From an uncultured Sulfitobacter sp. (GTDB lineage: Bacteria; Pseudomonadota; Alphaproteobacteria; Rhodobacterales; Rhodobacteraceae), in the NCBI GenBank assembly GCA_913060815.1, contig CAJXSZ010000003.1:124001-188000 (forward strand): DNA of 64,000 nt, in the 5' to 3' direction. The translations under genes were made by a program, and so were the position numbers. The stretch's first letter is position 1; each line of letters starts with the position of its first letter. A model generated the notes under the pieces. It made no database searches and was not told the DNA's origin. It saw only the letters and a list, made by a program, of their open reading frames with translations. This document shows positions 1 through 8,676 of this stretch, piece after piece.

Positions 1-667
1 TGTCCGCGTCGAGCACAATCATACCCTCGAACGCTGCGCCCCATCCACGGGTCCATTCGGCGATATTGCCTACTTTCTTGTCAACGTTCTCGGTACGGCG
101 GCGATAGTGCACGGCAAACCCGTCAGGCGCATTGGCGCGCAAATCCTCGAAGGCCAACCATTCTTGGGCGGCAATCGTCTCGTCGCGTGTGTCCGACAGG
201 ATGAACAGCGCATAGCTGTGCGGCCCTGCGCGTTGGGCGAGGTCATGCAGCATTGCGGTTGCGTTGCCGAACACACTGGCAGGGTCTTCGTTATAGATCG
301 GCACCAGCAGGGCGGTGTTTAGTCCAGCGATCTGTTGCTTTGGTCTGGTATCCGCGCGGTCACGGGCCAGAAGTGCAGTGATAGCGACCCCGACTGTGCT
401 GACGGACAGGCAGACCCAGACAAAAGTCATGCCGATCATGGTGAGCAGCATCCACTCCATCCCGCTCATCCCTGCTTGAGCAAACCAGCGGTAGAGGCCA
501 AGCATCAGCGTTGCCGTTCCCAGTAGAGCAGGGATGAACGTGGCCAAACGCCAGTGGTTTCGCTTTGGATGCGGCGCGCCGATGGTCTGCGCGGGAGGCG
601 CATCGAATGCCTGCTCTTGCCCTTCCAAGGGCGCGCGCGGAGGCATGGCGTAGTTTGGCTGGGTCAT
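1..667 (-). CDS. opgH: Glucan biosynthesis glucosyltransferase H (partial, runs off left edge)
   Basis: Reading the minus strand from an ATG at 667 gives an open frame to the window edge, so only about 222 N-terminal codons are present. Two hydrophobic segments (about residues 42-60 and 73-100) precede a GT2 domain with LVPIYNEDP (121-129), LSDTRDE (157-163), KKVGNIAEW (197-205) and IVLDAD at the cut. This motif order is that of OpgH/MdoH, the inner-membrane glucosyltransferase that polymerises UDP-glucose into osmoregulated periplasmic glucan. The ATG overlaps the opgG stop as ATGA, implying translational coupling. The catalytic C-terminal half lies outside the window and cannot be judged. 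Confidence 0.93.
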   Translation of the reverse strand, partial: MTQPNYAMPPRAPLEGQEQAFDAPPAQTIGAPHPKRNHWRLATFIPALLGTATLMLGLYRWFAQAGMSGMEWMLLTMIGMTFVWVCLSVSTVGVAITALLARDRADTRPKQQIAGLNTALLVPIYNEDPASVFGNATAMLHDLAQRAGPHSYALFILSDTRDETIAAQEWLAFEDLRANAPDGFAVHYRRRTENVDKKVGNIAEWTRGWGAAFEGMIVLDAD

Positions 668-2190
668 CCGCTTTGTGTCCAACGGTACAGCCAGACTTCG
701 CTCAGGGGCGCATCCTTCATGCGTAGCTGCACTCGGAACTCGGCCACGGGGGTCTCGTCGGGCTGGAAGGTAAAGGCCAGTCGTGGCCCATTTGTCTCCG
801 GGTTGCGTTGTAAAATTCCGGGTGTGGTGCTGCCGGTGCTGCTGCGCAGGGTGACGTCGATCGCATTAAGATCTTCGGGCAGGGCCTGGCCGTCTTCGAA
901 ATCAATCACCATCACAAGGCCGCCCTCGGGCCGCGCACCCATGGCGGTGCCGGTCACGCGCACCAATTCAGACGGTTGCGGCGCAGGATCGGCACCCCAT
1001 TGCAGGTTATAGCGCATCTCATGACTGCTCCCCGCGGCAATGGGGTCGGTGGGACGCCAATAGGCGACAATATTGTCGTAGATCTCTAGGTCGGCAGGAA
1101 TTTCCACCAGCGTCACTGCGCCTGCACCCCAATCCCCGCGCGGCGTGATCCAGACGGAGGGGCGCTTGTGATACAGCGCTTCGAGATCGTTATAGTCGCT
1201 GAAGTCACGCTTTCGCTGCATCAGGCCGAAACCCTTGGGGTTCATATCGCCGAAGGCGCTGATTTGCAGCGCTGTCGGATTGGCCAGCGGCCGCCAGATC
1301 ACCTCGCCCGTGCCATTGTGGATAAGCAGCCCGTCACTGTCGTGCACGTTCGGTCGAAAATCGGAAAAACGCGCACGGTCGGTCGCGTCAAACAGGAACA
1401 TCGACGTAAGCGGGGCGATGCCCACATGGCTCATGTCAGTGCGCGCAAAGATCGTCGATTCGACTTCCATGTCGAGGACATCGCCGTGGGTGATCTCGAA
1501 ACGAAACGCGCCTGTGCAGCTGGGGCTGTCCATAAGCGCGTGCAGGGTGACGGATTTGTCCGAGGAGTCAGGTTTCTCGATCCAAAAGGCCGTGAAATCG
1601 GGGAATTCCTCCCCCATAGGATCGCCTGTCTTGAGGGCCAGTCCCCGCGCGGAGAGACCGTATATTTCACCTGTGCCAATGCCACGGAAATAACTGGCCC
1701 CTTGAAAGACGCTGTATTCCGTGTGGATGCCATTGCCTAACAGGTCCGCCCGCAGACGCAAGCCAGAATATCCCATATGATCGTTCAGGGGCAGATCAGG
1801 GAATTGATCCGCCTTATCAAAAACGTTCAGATCAAACACCAGCGGACCAGCAACCCCATCTTCTACTATATTGATTTCGACGGCTTGAGGGAAATAGAGG
1901 CCAGGGGGAAAGACATCGAGGCGCTGGGGGGTGTTGGTGTCTTCCCAAAGCGCATTGCGCGGATCGAACCAGATCTTGCGGTACTGGTCATAGCTGAGGT
2001 TCTGCCACTCGGGCGGGATGGTCGGACGGGGTGCATAGTCTGCTTCGGCCAATGCGCGCGCGCGGGCTTTGACAGTTTGGGCATTGAATGGCGTGGCATC
2101 ACCCTTGCGCAGAGGCGCATCCGCAGCGAATGCAGACGACGGTATCGCGGCGAGAGCGGCGAGTGCCTTTAAGATATCACGGCGCAGCAT
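664..2190 (-). CDS. opgG: Periplasmic glucan biosynthesis protein OpgG/OpgD family
   Basis: 508 aa, the usual family length. The open frame continues upstream inside opgC, but the start at 2190 gives a clean export signal, LRRDILKALAALAAIPSSAFA, that begins with twin arginines, and sits in a TGATG overlap with the opgC stop. The body matches the OpgG/OpgD fold (PF04349): LSYDQYRKIWF near residue 65, SYFRGIGTGEIYGLSARGLA in the middle, and TPRGDWGAGAVTLVEIP in the C-terminal third. The protein acts in the periplasm on the glucan backbone made by OpgH. The Arg-Arg signal resembles OpgD more than Sec-exported OpgG, so the paralogue name is less sure than the family. Confidence 0.92.
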   Translation of the reverse strand: MLRRDILKALAALAAIPSSAFAADAPLRKGDATPFNAQTVKARARALAEADYAPRPTIPPEWQNLSYDQYRKIWFDPRNALWEDTNTPQRLDVFPPGLYFPQAVEINIVEDGVAGPLVFDLNVFDKADQFPDLPLNDHMGYSGLRLRADLLGNGIHTEYSVFQGASYFRGIGTGEIYGLSARGLALKTGDPMGEEFPDFTAFWIEKPDSSDKSVTLHALMDSPSCTGAFRFEITHGDVLDMEVESTIFARTDMSHVGIAPLTSMFLFDATDRARFSDFRPNVHDSDGLLIHNGTGEVIWRPLANPTALQISAFGDMNPKGFGLMQRKRDFSDYNDLEALYHKRPSVWITPRGDWGAGAVTLVEIPADLEIYDNIVAYWRPTDPIAAGSSHEMRYNLQWGADPAPQPSELVRVTGTAMGARPEGGLVMVIDFEDGQALPEDLNAIDVTLRSSTGSTTPGILQRNPETNGPRLAFTFQPDETPVAEFRVQLRMKDAPLSEVWLYRWTQSG

Positions 2191-3437
2191 CAGTTTTTCA
2201 CCCGCCAAGGTTGGGATTTGAACCAACCCGCACCATAGGCCGTCGCCACGAGGATCATTGCGCCACCCAGATTGACCAATAGCGTTTCGGTCACGCTGCG
2301 CCCTGTGAGGTCCATAACAAAGCCCATAACCCGCGCGGTGAACATCGACACGATAAAGACCGCCAGTGATTGTTGACCGACCTTGAGGATGACCTTGAGC
2401 ACTTGTGCCCAAATGCGCGCCAGCAGCCCTGTGCCGCGCGCCAGTAGATTGTCGCCCCGATCTCCTGCCAGAACCCACGCGAGATAGGCCAGCGCGAGGA
2501 ACTGGACAAAGCGCAACAGGCCAAAGTCCGATTTGTCGATCAGCGGCTTGAGCGCAATGCGCGCCTCAATAATGGGGTTCTGGCCTTCAGTCACAAAGAA
2601 CCAATCGCGTGCAATGGCGCGCACGCCGATATTGCTGAGCGGAATGTTGGCAAGAACGATCACGGCGGCCAGCACGATGAGCACCGTGTTCACGGGCGGC
2701 TTGGGAATCCAGCCGCGCATCAGCGCAAAACCTGTAAAGAACACCAACTGCCAGCCGAAGGGGTTGAAGAACCAGTTTCGCTCCGACCACGGCTCGGCCG
2801 GAAACGCGAAGTGCGCTGCCCCCCAGATGGAGTTCTGCGCGCCAAGCCAGACAAGACCCATGAAGACAAACACAGCACCCGTGTGAATGCGCTGGAGCGC
2901 CATAACGATAGGCATCATCGCTAGCACCACCATATACATGGGCAGGATGTCGAAATAATTGGGCACGTAGGTCAGTGTCATCAGTCCGATCAGGGGTATG
3001 GCGGGGTCCTCGAAAAACTTCCACAGATTGAGCGAGCCAATGTAATGCCGCTCGAAATCTCCATAAGTCGTGAGGACCGCCATCAGGGTTGCCACGGCAA
3101 AGAACAGACCGATGTGGGCCCAGTATACCTGCCAGATGCGGAAGAATACCCGCGCTGAACCAAAGAACCAGCCCGCGCGCTGAAACGCCCCGCCAAAGGC
3201 GATGGCAGAGGCCATGCCAGAGCAAAACACAAACATCTCGGTCGCATCCGAGAAGCCCCAGCGTGCGGGTATCCATAAAGTCAGGAAATTGCCCGGTGTA
3301 TGGGCAATCAGGATGATAAACATCGCAATCCCCCGAAAGAAATCCAGTCTCAGGTCGCGCACACGCGGCGTTGCGGATGCTGCTGCCGAAAGGTTGGGCG
3401 TGGCGAGGGCGGTAATATCAGTGGCCGTGAGCGTCAT
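2190..3437 (-). CDS. opgC: OpgC membrane protein (glucan succinylation)
   Basis: 415 aa, polytopic with about ten hydrophobic helices. The N-terminus carries the OpgC/acyltransferase signature RLDFFRGIAMFIILIAHTPG (residues about 30-49), followed by ATEMFVFCSGMASA. The OpgC family (PF10129) is required for substituting periplasmic glucans with succinyl groups at the inner membrane. It is first in the opgC-opgG-opgH run: its stop overlaps the opgG start, and opgG overlaps opgH. It begins 18 bp after the upstream TPR gene, so all four may share a transcript. No strong Shine-Dalgarno is visible before the ATG at 3437. Confidence 0.9.
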   Translation of the reverse strand: MTLTATDITALATPNLSAAASATPRVRDLRLDFFRGIAMFIILIAHTPGNFLTLWIPARWGFSDATEMFVFCSGMASAIAFGGAFQRAGWFFGSARVFFRIWQVYWAHIGLFFAVATLMAVLTTYGDFERHYIGSLNLWKFFEDPAIPLIGLMTLTYVPNYFDILPMYMVVLAMMPIVMALQRIHTGAVFVFMGLVWLGAQNSIWGAAHFAFPAEPWSERNWFFNPFGWQLVFFTGFALMRGWIPKPPVNTVLIVLAAVIVLANIPLSNIGVRAIARDWFFVTEGQNPIIEARIALKPLIDKSDFGLLRFVQFLALAYLAWVLAGDRGDNLLARGTGLLARIWAQVLKVILKVGQQSLAVFIVSMFTARVMGFVMDLTGRSVTETLLVNLGGAMILVATAYGAGWFKSQPWRVKN

Positions 3438-3455
3438 TCGGGTCTGTCTTTCGGT

Positions 3456-4793
3456 CTATTGTGCCGCGATGCTGCGGGCGGCCTCTATTTTTCCCAGTCG
3501 CGTTGCAGCAAAACGGTCAAGCGTGCCGCCACGCAGTTTCTGGCGGTCGCGCAGGATTGCGGCTGTCGCGTCATAGCGGCCTGCACGCAGGCCTGCATCG
3601 ACCGTTATCCGCTCGAATACATCACGCTGTGCATGACTGCCACCGATGGTTTGCATCAGCGGGCGTGCGGCGGCAAGATTGAGAAACGCGGTGTCATACC
3701 GTCCTTCGGAGAAGGCGTTAAGCCCTGCAAGCGCCGCGGTGCCCGGCGCCTCGACGCGGGCAGACATTTCACCCGTTTTGACAGCATCGCGCGCAAATCG
3801 CGCTGTCATCGCTTTGCGGGCAGGGCCACGGTCGGCTCCTGTGAGCGCCAGAAGATAATGCAGATCGGCAAACACCAGACAGCCGTCTTCTACACGGTTT
3901 TCGGAAAAATCGGCCAGCTCTTCCCAGCGGGGGCCGATGTCGACACCCTCCAGCTCCAGCCGCGACAAAAGCGACGTCGCATTGGAGATATCGCGGTAAT
4001 CGTCGGTCTTGTCTGCGCGAATTTGCGCATCGTAGAGGCCAAGGGCAACATCAAGCTCGCCGCGCTCCATGTGCAACAGCGCCTTGTGCCACCAGACGTG
4101 ATAGCGAAAGTTGTTGGACCCCGACCATGCTGCGGTGTTGTCCTCAATCAGGGCGATCCCGTCATCGGCGCGGGCTGTCATGTCATGCACATGTGCTACT
4201 GCGTGCAGGCCCCAAGCGTCGTCATGGGCAAGTGTCAAACCCATCAGGCCTGTGGCTTCAGCGCGCGCATATTCACCCGTTTCTTCAAGCGTGAAGGCAT
4301 GGCATCCCAGCAAAAAGCCACGGCATGTATTCTGTTCGCTATGGGCGTCCAACACCCGTTCGATCGAGCGGCGCATGCCGTGGTGATCACCGAGCATAAA
4401 GCGGATGCCATGGCTCAGCTTTGCAGAAAGCGTGTCATGGGGCAGGGCGCGCAGGACAGCCTCAACAGCGGCGATGGCAGCAGTGGGTCGGCCATCGAGC
4501 CACAGAGCCAGCGCGTCGATCCATCCCTGTTCACGCGGTGTGATCGTAGTGTGTTTCGCAGCGGTGCGCGCAGCGGCCAGCGCGTTACGCGCGGAGGCCA
4601 GAACCTCGGCGCGACCCGTCATCATGCAGAACAACCCGCGCGCGGCGTGGCCCATCGCGAATTCGGGCTCTGCCTCCATCAGCTTTCCAAGATGAACAGG
4701 TGTTTGTTGGCTGTGTGAGAGCAATCCGTGGATCACACCGTTCCAATGCCCGATGGAATCCTGTGCGCTTAGGGTTACGGGGCAAGAACACAT
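3456..4793 (-). CDS. TPR-repeat protein of the TTC38 family
   Basis: 445 aa from the ATG at 4793; the frame is open 40 codons further upstream, but those residues look non-coding and TTC38 relatives begin near the TLSAQDSIGHWNGVIHGLLSH segment found here at residues about 7-27. The protein is helical with repeated TPR-like pairs, and HVHDMTARADDGIALIE (about 220-236) and YHVWWHKALLHMERGE (about 250-265) match the conserved core of tetratricopeptide repeat protein 38. No signal peptide, so cytosolic. Biochemical function is unknown in bacteria. It lies 18 bp upstream of opgC in the same direction. Confidence 0.8.
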   Translation of the reverse strand: MCSCPVTLSAQDSIGHWNGVIHGLLSHSQQTPVHLGKLMEAEPEFAMGHAARGLFCMMTGRAEVLASARNALAAARTAAKHTTITPREQGWIDALALWLDGRPTAAIAAVEAVLRALPHDTLSAKLSHGIRFMLGDHHGMRRSIERVLDAHSEQNTCRGFLLGCHAFTLEETGEYARAEATGLMGLTLAHDDAWGLHAVAHVHDMTARADDGIALIEDNTAAWSGSNNFRYHVWWHKALLHMERGELDVALGLYDAQIRADKTDDYRDISNATSLLSRLELEGVDIGPRWEELADFSENRVEDGCLVFADLHYLLALTGADRGPARKAMTARFARDAVKTGEMSARVEAPGTAALAGLNAFSEGRYDTAFLNLAAARPLMQTIGGSHAQRDVFERITVDAGLRAGRYDATAAILRDRQKLRGGTLDRFAATRLGKIEAARSIAAQ

Positions 4794-5011
4794 ATCTGAT
4801 TTTGTCAAAACAACATCGCCTCTGGTTAAGATGAGCGATGCGTAGAGCTGCCCGCTTGTCCTCAAGTATACGGCAAGATGAACCCTCTGGGCAGCGTACG
4901 GCAAGGTATACACAGCAACGTGAAGCGGCTTAGAGGTTTCGTGAGCAAGATGTAGCCATCAGAGCAAGATTGACGGAAAAAACGGGCAATTTCCTGCCGA
5001 ATTAAGTCTGA

Positions 5012-6226
5012 TCAGTCCTGCGCGGGGTCTTCACGCTGCAACCATGTTGCAAGAACGGCGTCCGTGTCCTGCCCGAAACGCGGGGGTGGGCGTTTATACT
5101 TCACAGGGGTCTTCGAGAATTTCAGCGGATTGCCCAACAGCTTGAGCTTGCCGCCTTTGATGCCTTCGACGGGCATCTCGCGCACCGTGCCGCGTACCGC
5201 TGCCTGATCCGAGGTAAGTGCCTCCGCGATGGTGTTGATCGGACCTGCGGGAACCTTCACAAGGCGCAACGCCTCAAGGATTTCGGCCTTGGTCCATTGA
5301 GTGAGGGCAGGCCGGATATGCTGCATCAGCGCCTCGCGGTTCTCGATCCGGGCCAGATTGGTTGCGAATTTGGGATCGCTGGCGACATGCGCGAGGCTCA
5401 GCACATCGCAAAAGCGCACAAATTGCGCATCGTTGCCTACGGCCAGCAGGAAGTGACCGTCCGCCACCTCGAATGTGTCATAGGGCACGATATTAGGGTG
5501 GGCATTGCCGCGCCGCGTCGGCGGCTCCCCCGAGGTCAGATAGTTCAGGCCTTCGTTGATAAGCCACGCCATTTGCGTGTCGATTAGCGCAAGCTCGACA
5601 TGTTGGCCTTCGCCTGTTTTGTCGCGGTGACGCAGCGCTGTGAGAACGCCGATGGTGGCATACATTCCGCACATTACATCCGCGATGCCCACACCGACTT
5701 TCATCGGCACGCCGTCTGGATCGCCCGTGATAGACATGATCCCGCCAAAGCCTTGGGCCATCAGATCGTAGCCTGGCTTGTCGCGGTTGGGGCCGAACTG
5801 GCCATAGCCCGAGATCGAGCAGTAGACGAGGCTGGGATGGGCTTCGCAAAGCGTCTTGTGATCCAGCCCGTATTTTACCAACCCGTCGGGCTTGAAATTC
5901 TCGATCACCACATCGGCGCGTGCGGCGAGGCGGCGGATGATGTCTTGCCCTTCGGGAGTGGCGATGTCGACGGCGATGGATTGTTTGTTCCGGTTCGACG
6001 ACATGAAATAGGCCGACAGATCGGACGCACTGCCGTCTGCATTGCGCGCGTAATGTGGACCCCAGCCGCGGGTATCGTCGCCGCCTGTCTTGGGGTTCTC
6101 GACCTTGATCACGGTCGCCCCCATATCACCCAGCATTTGCGTGGCGGTTGGCCCTGCAAGGATACGGGTGAGGTCGAGGACAAAAAGCCCGTCCAGCGCG
6201 CCAGCGGTTTCAGATGCGTCCGTCAT
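5012..6226 (-). CDS. CaiB/BaiF family (family III) CoA-transferase
   Basis: 404 aa, full length for the family. It opens with GLFVLDLTRILAGPTATQMLGDMGATVIKVE, has SSNRNKQSIAVD and VVIENFKPDGL, and GYDLMAQGFGGIMSITG, where the Asp is the position of the acylated catalytic aspartate in family III enzymes. Such enzymes transfer CoA between acyl-CoA and a free carboxylate (formyl-CoA:oxalate, carnitine, succinyl-CoA-dependent types). The start at 6226 overlaps by 17 bp the end of the thiamine-diphosphate enzyme gene, so both are probably cotranslated. The substrate cannot be read from sequence. Confidence 0.9.
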   Translation of the reverse strand: MTDASETAGALDGLFVLDLTRILAGPTATQMLGDMGATVIKVENPKTGGDDTRGWGPHYARNADGSASDLSAYFMSSNRNKQSIAVDIATPEGQDIIRRLAARADVVIENFKPDGLVKYGLDHKTLCEAHPSLVYCSISGYGQFGPNRDKPGYDLMAQGFGGIMSITGDPDGVPMKVGVGIADVMCGMYATIGVLTALRHRDKTGEGQHVELALIDTQMAWLINEGLNYLTSGEPPTRRGNAHPNIVPYDTFEVADGHFLLAVGNDAQFVRFCDVLSLAHVASDPKFATNLARIENREALMQHIRPALTQWTKAEILEALRLVKVPAGPINTIAEALTSDQAAVRGTVREMPVEGIKGGKLKLLGNPLKFSKTPVKYKRPPPRFGQDTDAVLATWLQREDPAQD

Positions 6227-7832
6227 ATGAGCCCCGCTCGATTATACAGGCGATTACGGTGAAAGTGTCGGCGGATTGTGCGGCCTGCAAGGCGGTCTCA
6301 AGCTCTGCTCTGGTCTGGACGGTATGTCCCGCGCCGCCAAACGCACGGCCCATCGCGGCAAAGTCATGCTGGCCGAAATCTACGGCGGCATTGCGCAACT
6401 GCCGCTGGCGTTGCTTTAACTCGATCAGCGCGAGTGAGGCGTCGACAAAGACCACGAAGATCGGTTTGATCTTCAACTCTGCGGCCGTTGACAGTTCGCC
6501 CGCGATCATCAGGAAACCGGCGTCACCGGAGAAAGAAACAACTGTGCGGTCAGGCGCGCAAAGCGCCGTTCCCATCGCGAGTGGCAAAGCGCAGCCCATG
6601 GTGCACAAGGCCGAGGATTGCAGCAGCCCGCGTGGCGCAGTGCAGTTCCACATCTGGCTCAACAGAATACGGTGTGCGCCACTGTCGGCAGTGGCGATTG
6701 TGTCTGCGGGCAGGTGGCGCTGGCAGGTGTCGATGATGGCGGCGGGGCCCCACGCTTCATCACGCGGAAAAGATGCGGAGAGCGAGGATTTGAGCGCTGA
6801 AATCTCTCCACTTGTCCATGTTTCTTGTGGCGCGACCTCTGCACCAAGCGCCGCAAGGCTTGCAGCGCAATCGGCAATGATGTTCAGGCTGGCCTGATGC
6901 ATGTAGTGGTGGTTTGGCACGGCTGTGATATCAATCACGCGGGTGGTGCGCGCATCCCAGATGTCGCGCCAGCCTGGTCGCATCTCGATCGGGTCGTATC
7001 CCACGCAAAGCACCAAATCGGCAGATTGAATGAAAGGCACCAGATGCCCGTCCGCCCGAGGTGACAGCCCCGCCCCGCCCAGAGACAGCGGATGGTTCTC
7101 CTCCAGAAGCCCCTTAGCCTTATAGCTGGTGATCACAGGAATGTTGAAACGGGTGGCAAAAGCGGTGATGGCCTCGCCCGCGCTTTCGTTCATGGCGTCC
7201 AGCCCGACAATCATGACGGGGCGCGTCGAGGATGAAAGCCAGTCTTGCGCGCACTGCAGCGCATCCCCTGCGGGTGCTGTGGCGGCGGCAGCTGCGCGTG
7301 GCGCTGGTGATGCGGCACTGATTTGCGCATCAGCGGTGGAGATCGGTAGATCGATGTGAACCGGGCCGGGCCGTCCTTCGAGTGCGATACTGACGGCCTT
7401 GTCTGCAATCACATGTGCAGCGCCTGCGCTGAGGCGAAAGGTAGCTTTTGTGATGGGCTTGAGCACAGCTTGTTGGTCAAGAACCTGATGAGTGTAAGTC
7501 TCGGCCTCGGCAGCGTCCACGCAACCCGACAGAACGATGAGCGGCACACGGTCCTGATGGGCATTGGCGATAGAGTTGACCCCGTTCAGAACGCCTGGCC
7601 CGATTGTTGCCACCAGTATGCCAGGTGCGCCGGTCTGGTGCCATGCGGCTTCGGCCATGAACCCTGCCGCATTCTCGTGCTTGCACAATACAAACGCGAT
7701 GCCTGCCGCTTCCAACGCATCGACCAATGTGAGGACTTCACCACCGGGCATACCGAACGCATGGCGACACCCCGCATCATAAAGCCTGCGGGCAACAGCA
7801 TCTGCTGCGCGAATGGTGTCGGTATTGCTCAT
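6210..7832 (-). CDS. Thiamine-diphosphate-dependent enzyme, acetolactate-synthase-like
   Basis: 540 aa from ATG 7832, which has AAGG about 7 bp upstream; the frame extends 21 codons further but without family similarity. Three domains in POX/ALS order: pyrimidine-binding with the catalytic Glu in CKHENAAGFMAEA (about residue 50), ATIGPGVLNGVNSIANAHQDRVPLIVLSG, a central domain, and a C-terminal diphosphate-binding domain. The metal motif is atypical: GDAGFLMIAGEL instead of GDG, ending FVDAS instead of an Asn pair. Product chemistry is unknown. The overlap with a CoA-transferase gene recalls oxalyl-CoA decarboxylase/formyl-CoA transferase pairs, but the decarboxylase motifs are not present. 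Confidence 0.82.
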   Translation of the reverse strand: MSNTDTIRAADAVARRLYDAGCRHAFGMPGGEVLTLVDALEAAGIAFVLCKHENAAGFMAEAAWHQTGAPGILVATIGPGVLNGVNSIANAHQDRVPLIVLSGCVDAAEAETYTHQVLDQQAVLKPITKATFRLSAGAAHVIADKAVSIALEGRPGPVHIDLPISTADAQISAASPAPRAAAAATAPAGDALQCAQDWLSSSTRPVMIVGLDAMNESAGEAITAFATRFNIPVITSYKAKGLLEENHPLSLGGAGLSPRADGHLVPFIQSADLVLCVGYDPIEMRPGWRDIWDARTTRVIDITAVPNHHYMHQASLNIIADCAASLAALGAEVAPQETWTSGEISALKSSLSASFPRDEAWGPAAIIDTCQRHLPADTIATADSGAHRILLSQMWNCTAPRGLLQSSALCTMGCALPLAMGTALCAPDRTVVSFSGDAGFLMIAGELSTAAELKIKPIFVVFVDASLALIELKQRQRQLRNAAVDFGQHDFAAMGRAFGGAGHTVQTRAELETALQAAQSADTFTVIACIIERGSYDGRI

Positions 7833-7989
7833 GGGTGACCTTGTCCTGAGATTTGCCCTGTACTGAACACACACGACCACCATCCCGCAACTCAAGACTG
7901 CGTGGTTATTGTTTCACCTAGTCCTGCCACATGTGCAGATTCTTAGAGAAAACTGTCAGCAAAGGCCGCTTGCAGGCTTTGCCGGATGC

Positions 7990-8583
7990 CTAGCGGCGAC
8001 GGTCGCGGCGGGCACTCATCGGCTGGAATGCCACGCCGACATGGGCCTCGCAGTAAGGCTTGCCCTGTTTGACGGGCAGACCGCAAAACCAGAAATCCTC
8101 TGTCGCGGGATCGCCCACGGGCCATTTACAAGTCCGCTCGGTCAATTCCATCAAGCTCAGCTTTTTAGCCTTCTTCTCGATCTCGTTGACCTTGGCGAGC
8201 GCCTCTGGACTGATCTCGTTGGCGGAGGGCTGCGGGGGCAGGGGCTGGCCCGCGGGAATGATCTGGTTGCGCGGAGGGCGTACAGCATTAGGAGAAATCG
8301 CAGGCTCGGTCTTCAGATCCGGCTTATCCGCATTCGTCTTCACTTCAGGCTCAACGGGTGCGGCTGGTTTTGCCTTGGCGGGGACTTTGGGCGCAGCTTT
8401 AGCCTTTGGCTCGGACTTCGCATCGGACCCCGCCGTTGTGCGGTTGGACAGGCCAAGACGGTGCACCTTGCCGATAACAGCGTTGCGGGTCACGCCGCCC
8501 AGCTCTTTTGCGATCTGGCTTGCGGACTGGCCTTCGCCCCACATTTTCTTCAAAACTTCAACGCGGTCATCGGTCCAGGACAT
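7990..8583 (-). CDS. gcrA: GcrA cell cycle regulator
   Basis: 197 aa. The N-terminus, MSWTDDRVEVLKKMWGEGQS followed by ASQIAKELGGVTRNAVIGKVHRLGLS, is the GcrA helix-turn-helix. A Lys/Ala/Pro-rich linker (about 50-125) leads to the C-terminal domain with RTCKWPVGDP, FWFCGLP and YCEAHVGVAF, the sigma70-binding part with its conserved cysteines. GcrA binds RNA polymerase holoenzyme and promoters, often with CcrM-methylated GANTC sites, and drives cell-cycle genes in alphaproteobacteria. The start is preceded by GAGGGAAG. An upstream hairpin separates it from the exporter gene. Confidence 0.95.
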   Translation of the reverse strand: MSWTDDRVEVLKKMWGEGQSASQIAKELGGVTRNAVIGKVHRLGLSNRTTAGSDAKSEPKAKAAPKVPAKAKPAAPVEPEVKTNADKPDLKTEPAISPNAVRPPRNQIIPAGQPLPPQPSANEISPEALAKVNEIEKKAKKLSLMELTERTCKWPVGDPATEDFWFCGLPVKQGKPYCEAHVGVAFQPMSARRDRRR

Positions 8584-8600
8584 GCAGACTTCCCTCGAGT

Positions 8601-8627
8601 AAAAAGCGGCCCTTATCGGACCGCTTT
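8601..8627 (-). terminator. Rho-independent terminator between exporter gene and gcrA
   Basis: On the minus strand the arms AAAGCGG (8627-8621) and CCGCTTT (8609-8603) form a 7-bp stem around an 11-base loop, followed by Ts to 8601. It lies 50 bp after the EamA gene stop and 18 bp before the gcrA start. It could end the exporter transcript or act as a gcrA leader attenuator. Confidence 0.6.
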
Positions 8628-8676
8628 GTCAAATTTCTATCTCTATAGTAATGGCTGTGGCGGCAGGTGCAAGGCG

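Noticed and set aside
6210-7832. Identity as oxalyl-CoA decarboxylase because of the adjacent CoA-transferase
   Set aside because: The diphosphate-binding and C-terminal motifs differ from Oxc and are nearer to acetolactate-synthase-like proteins, so no specific name is given.
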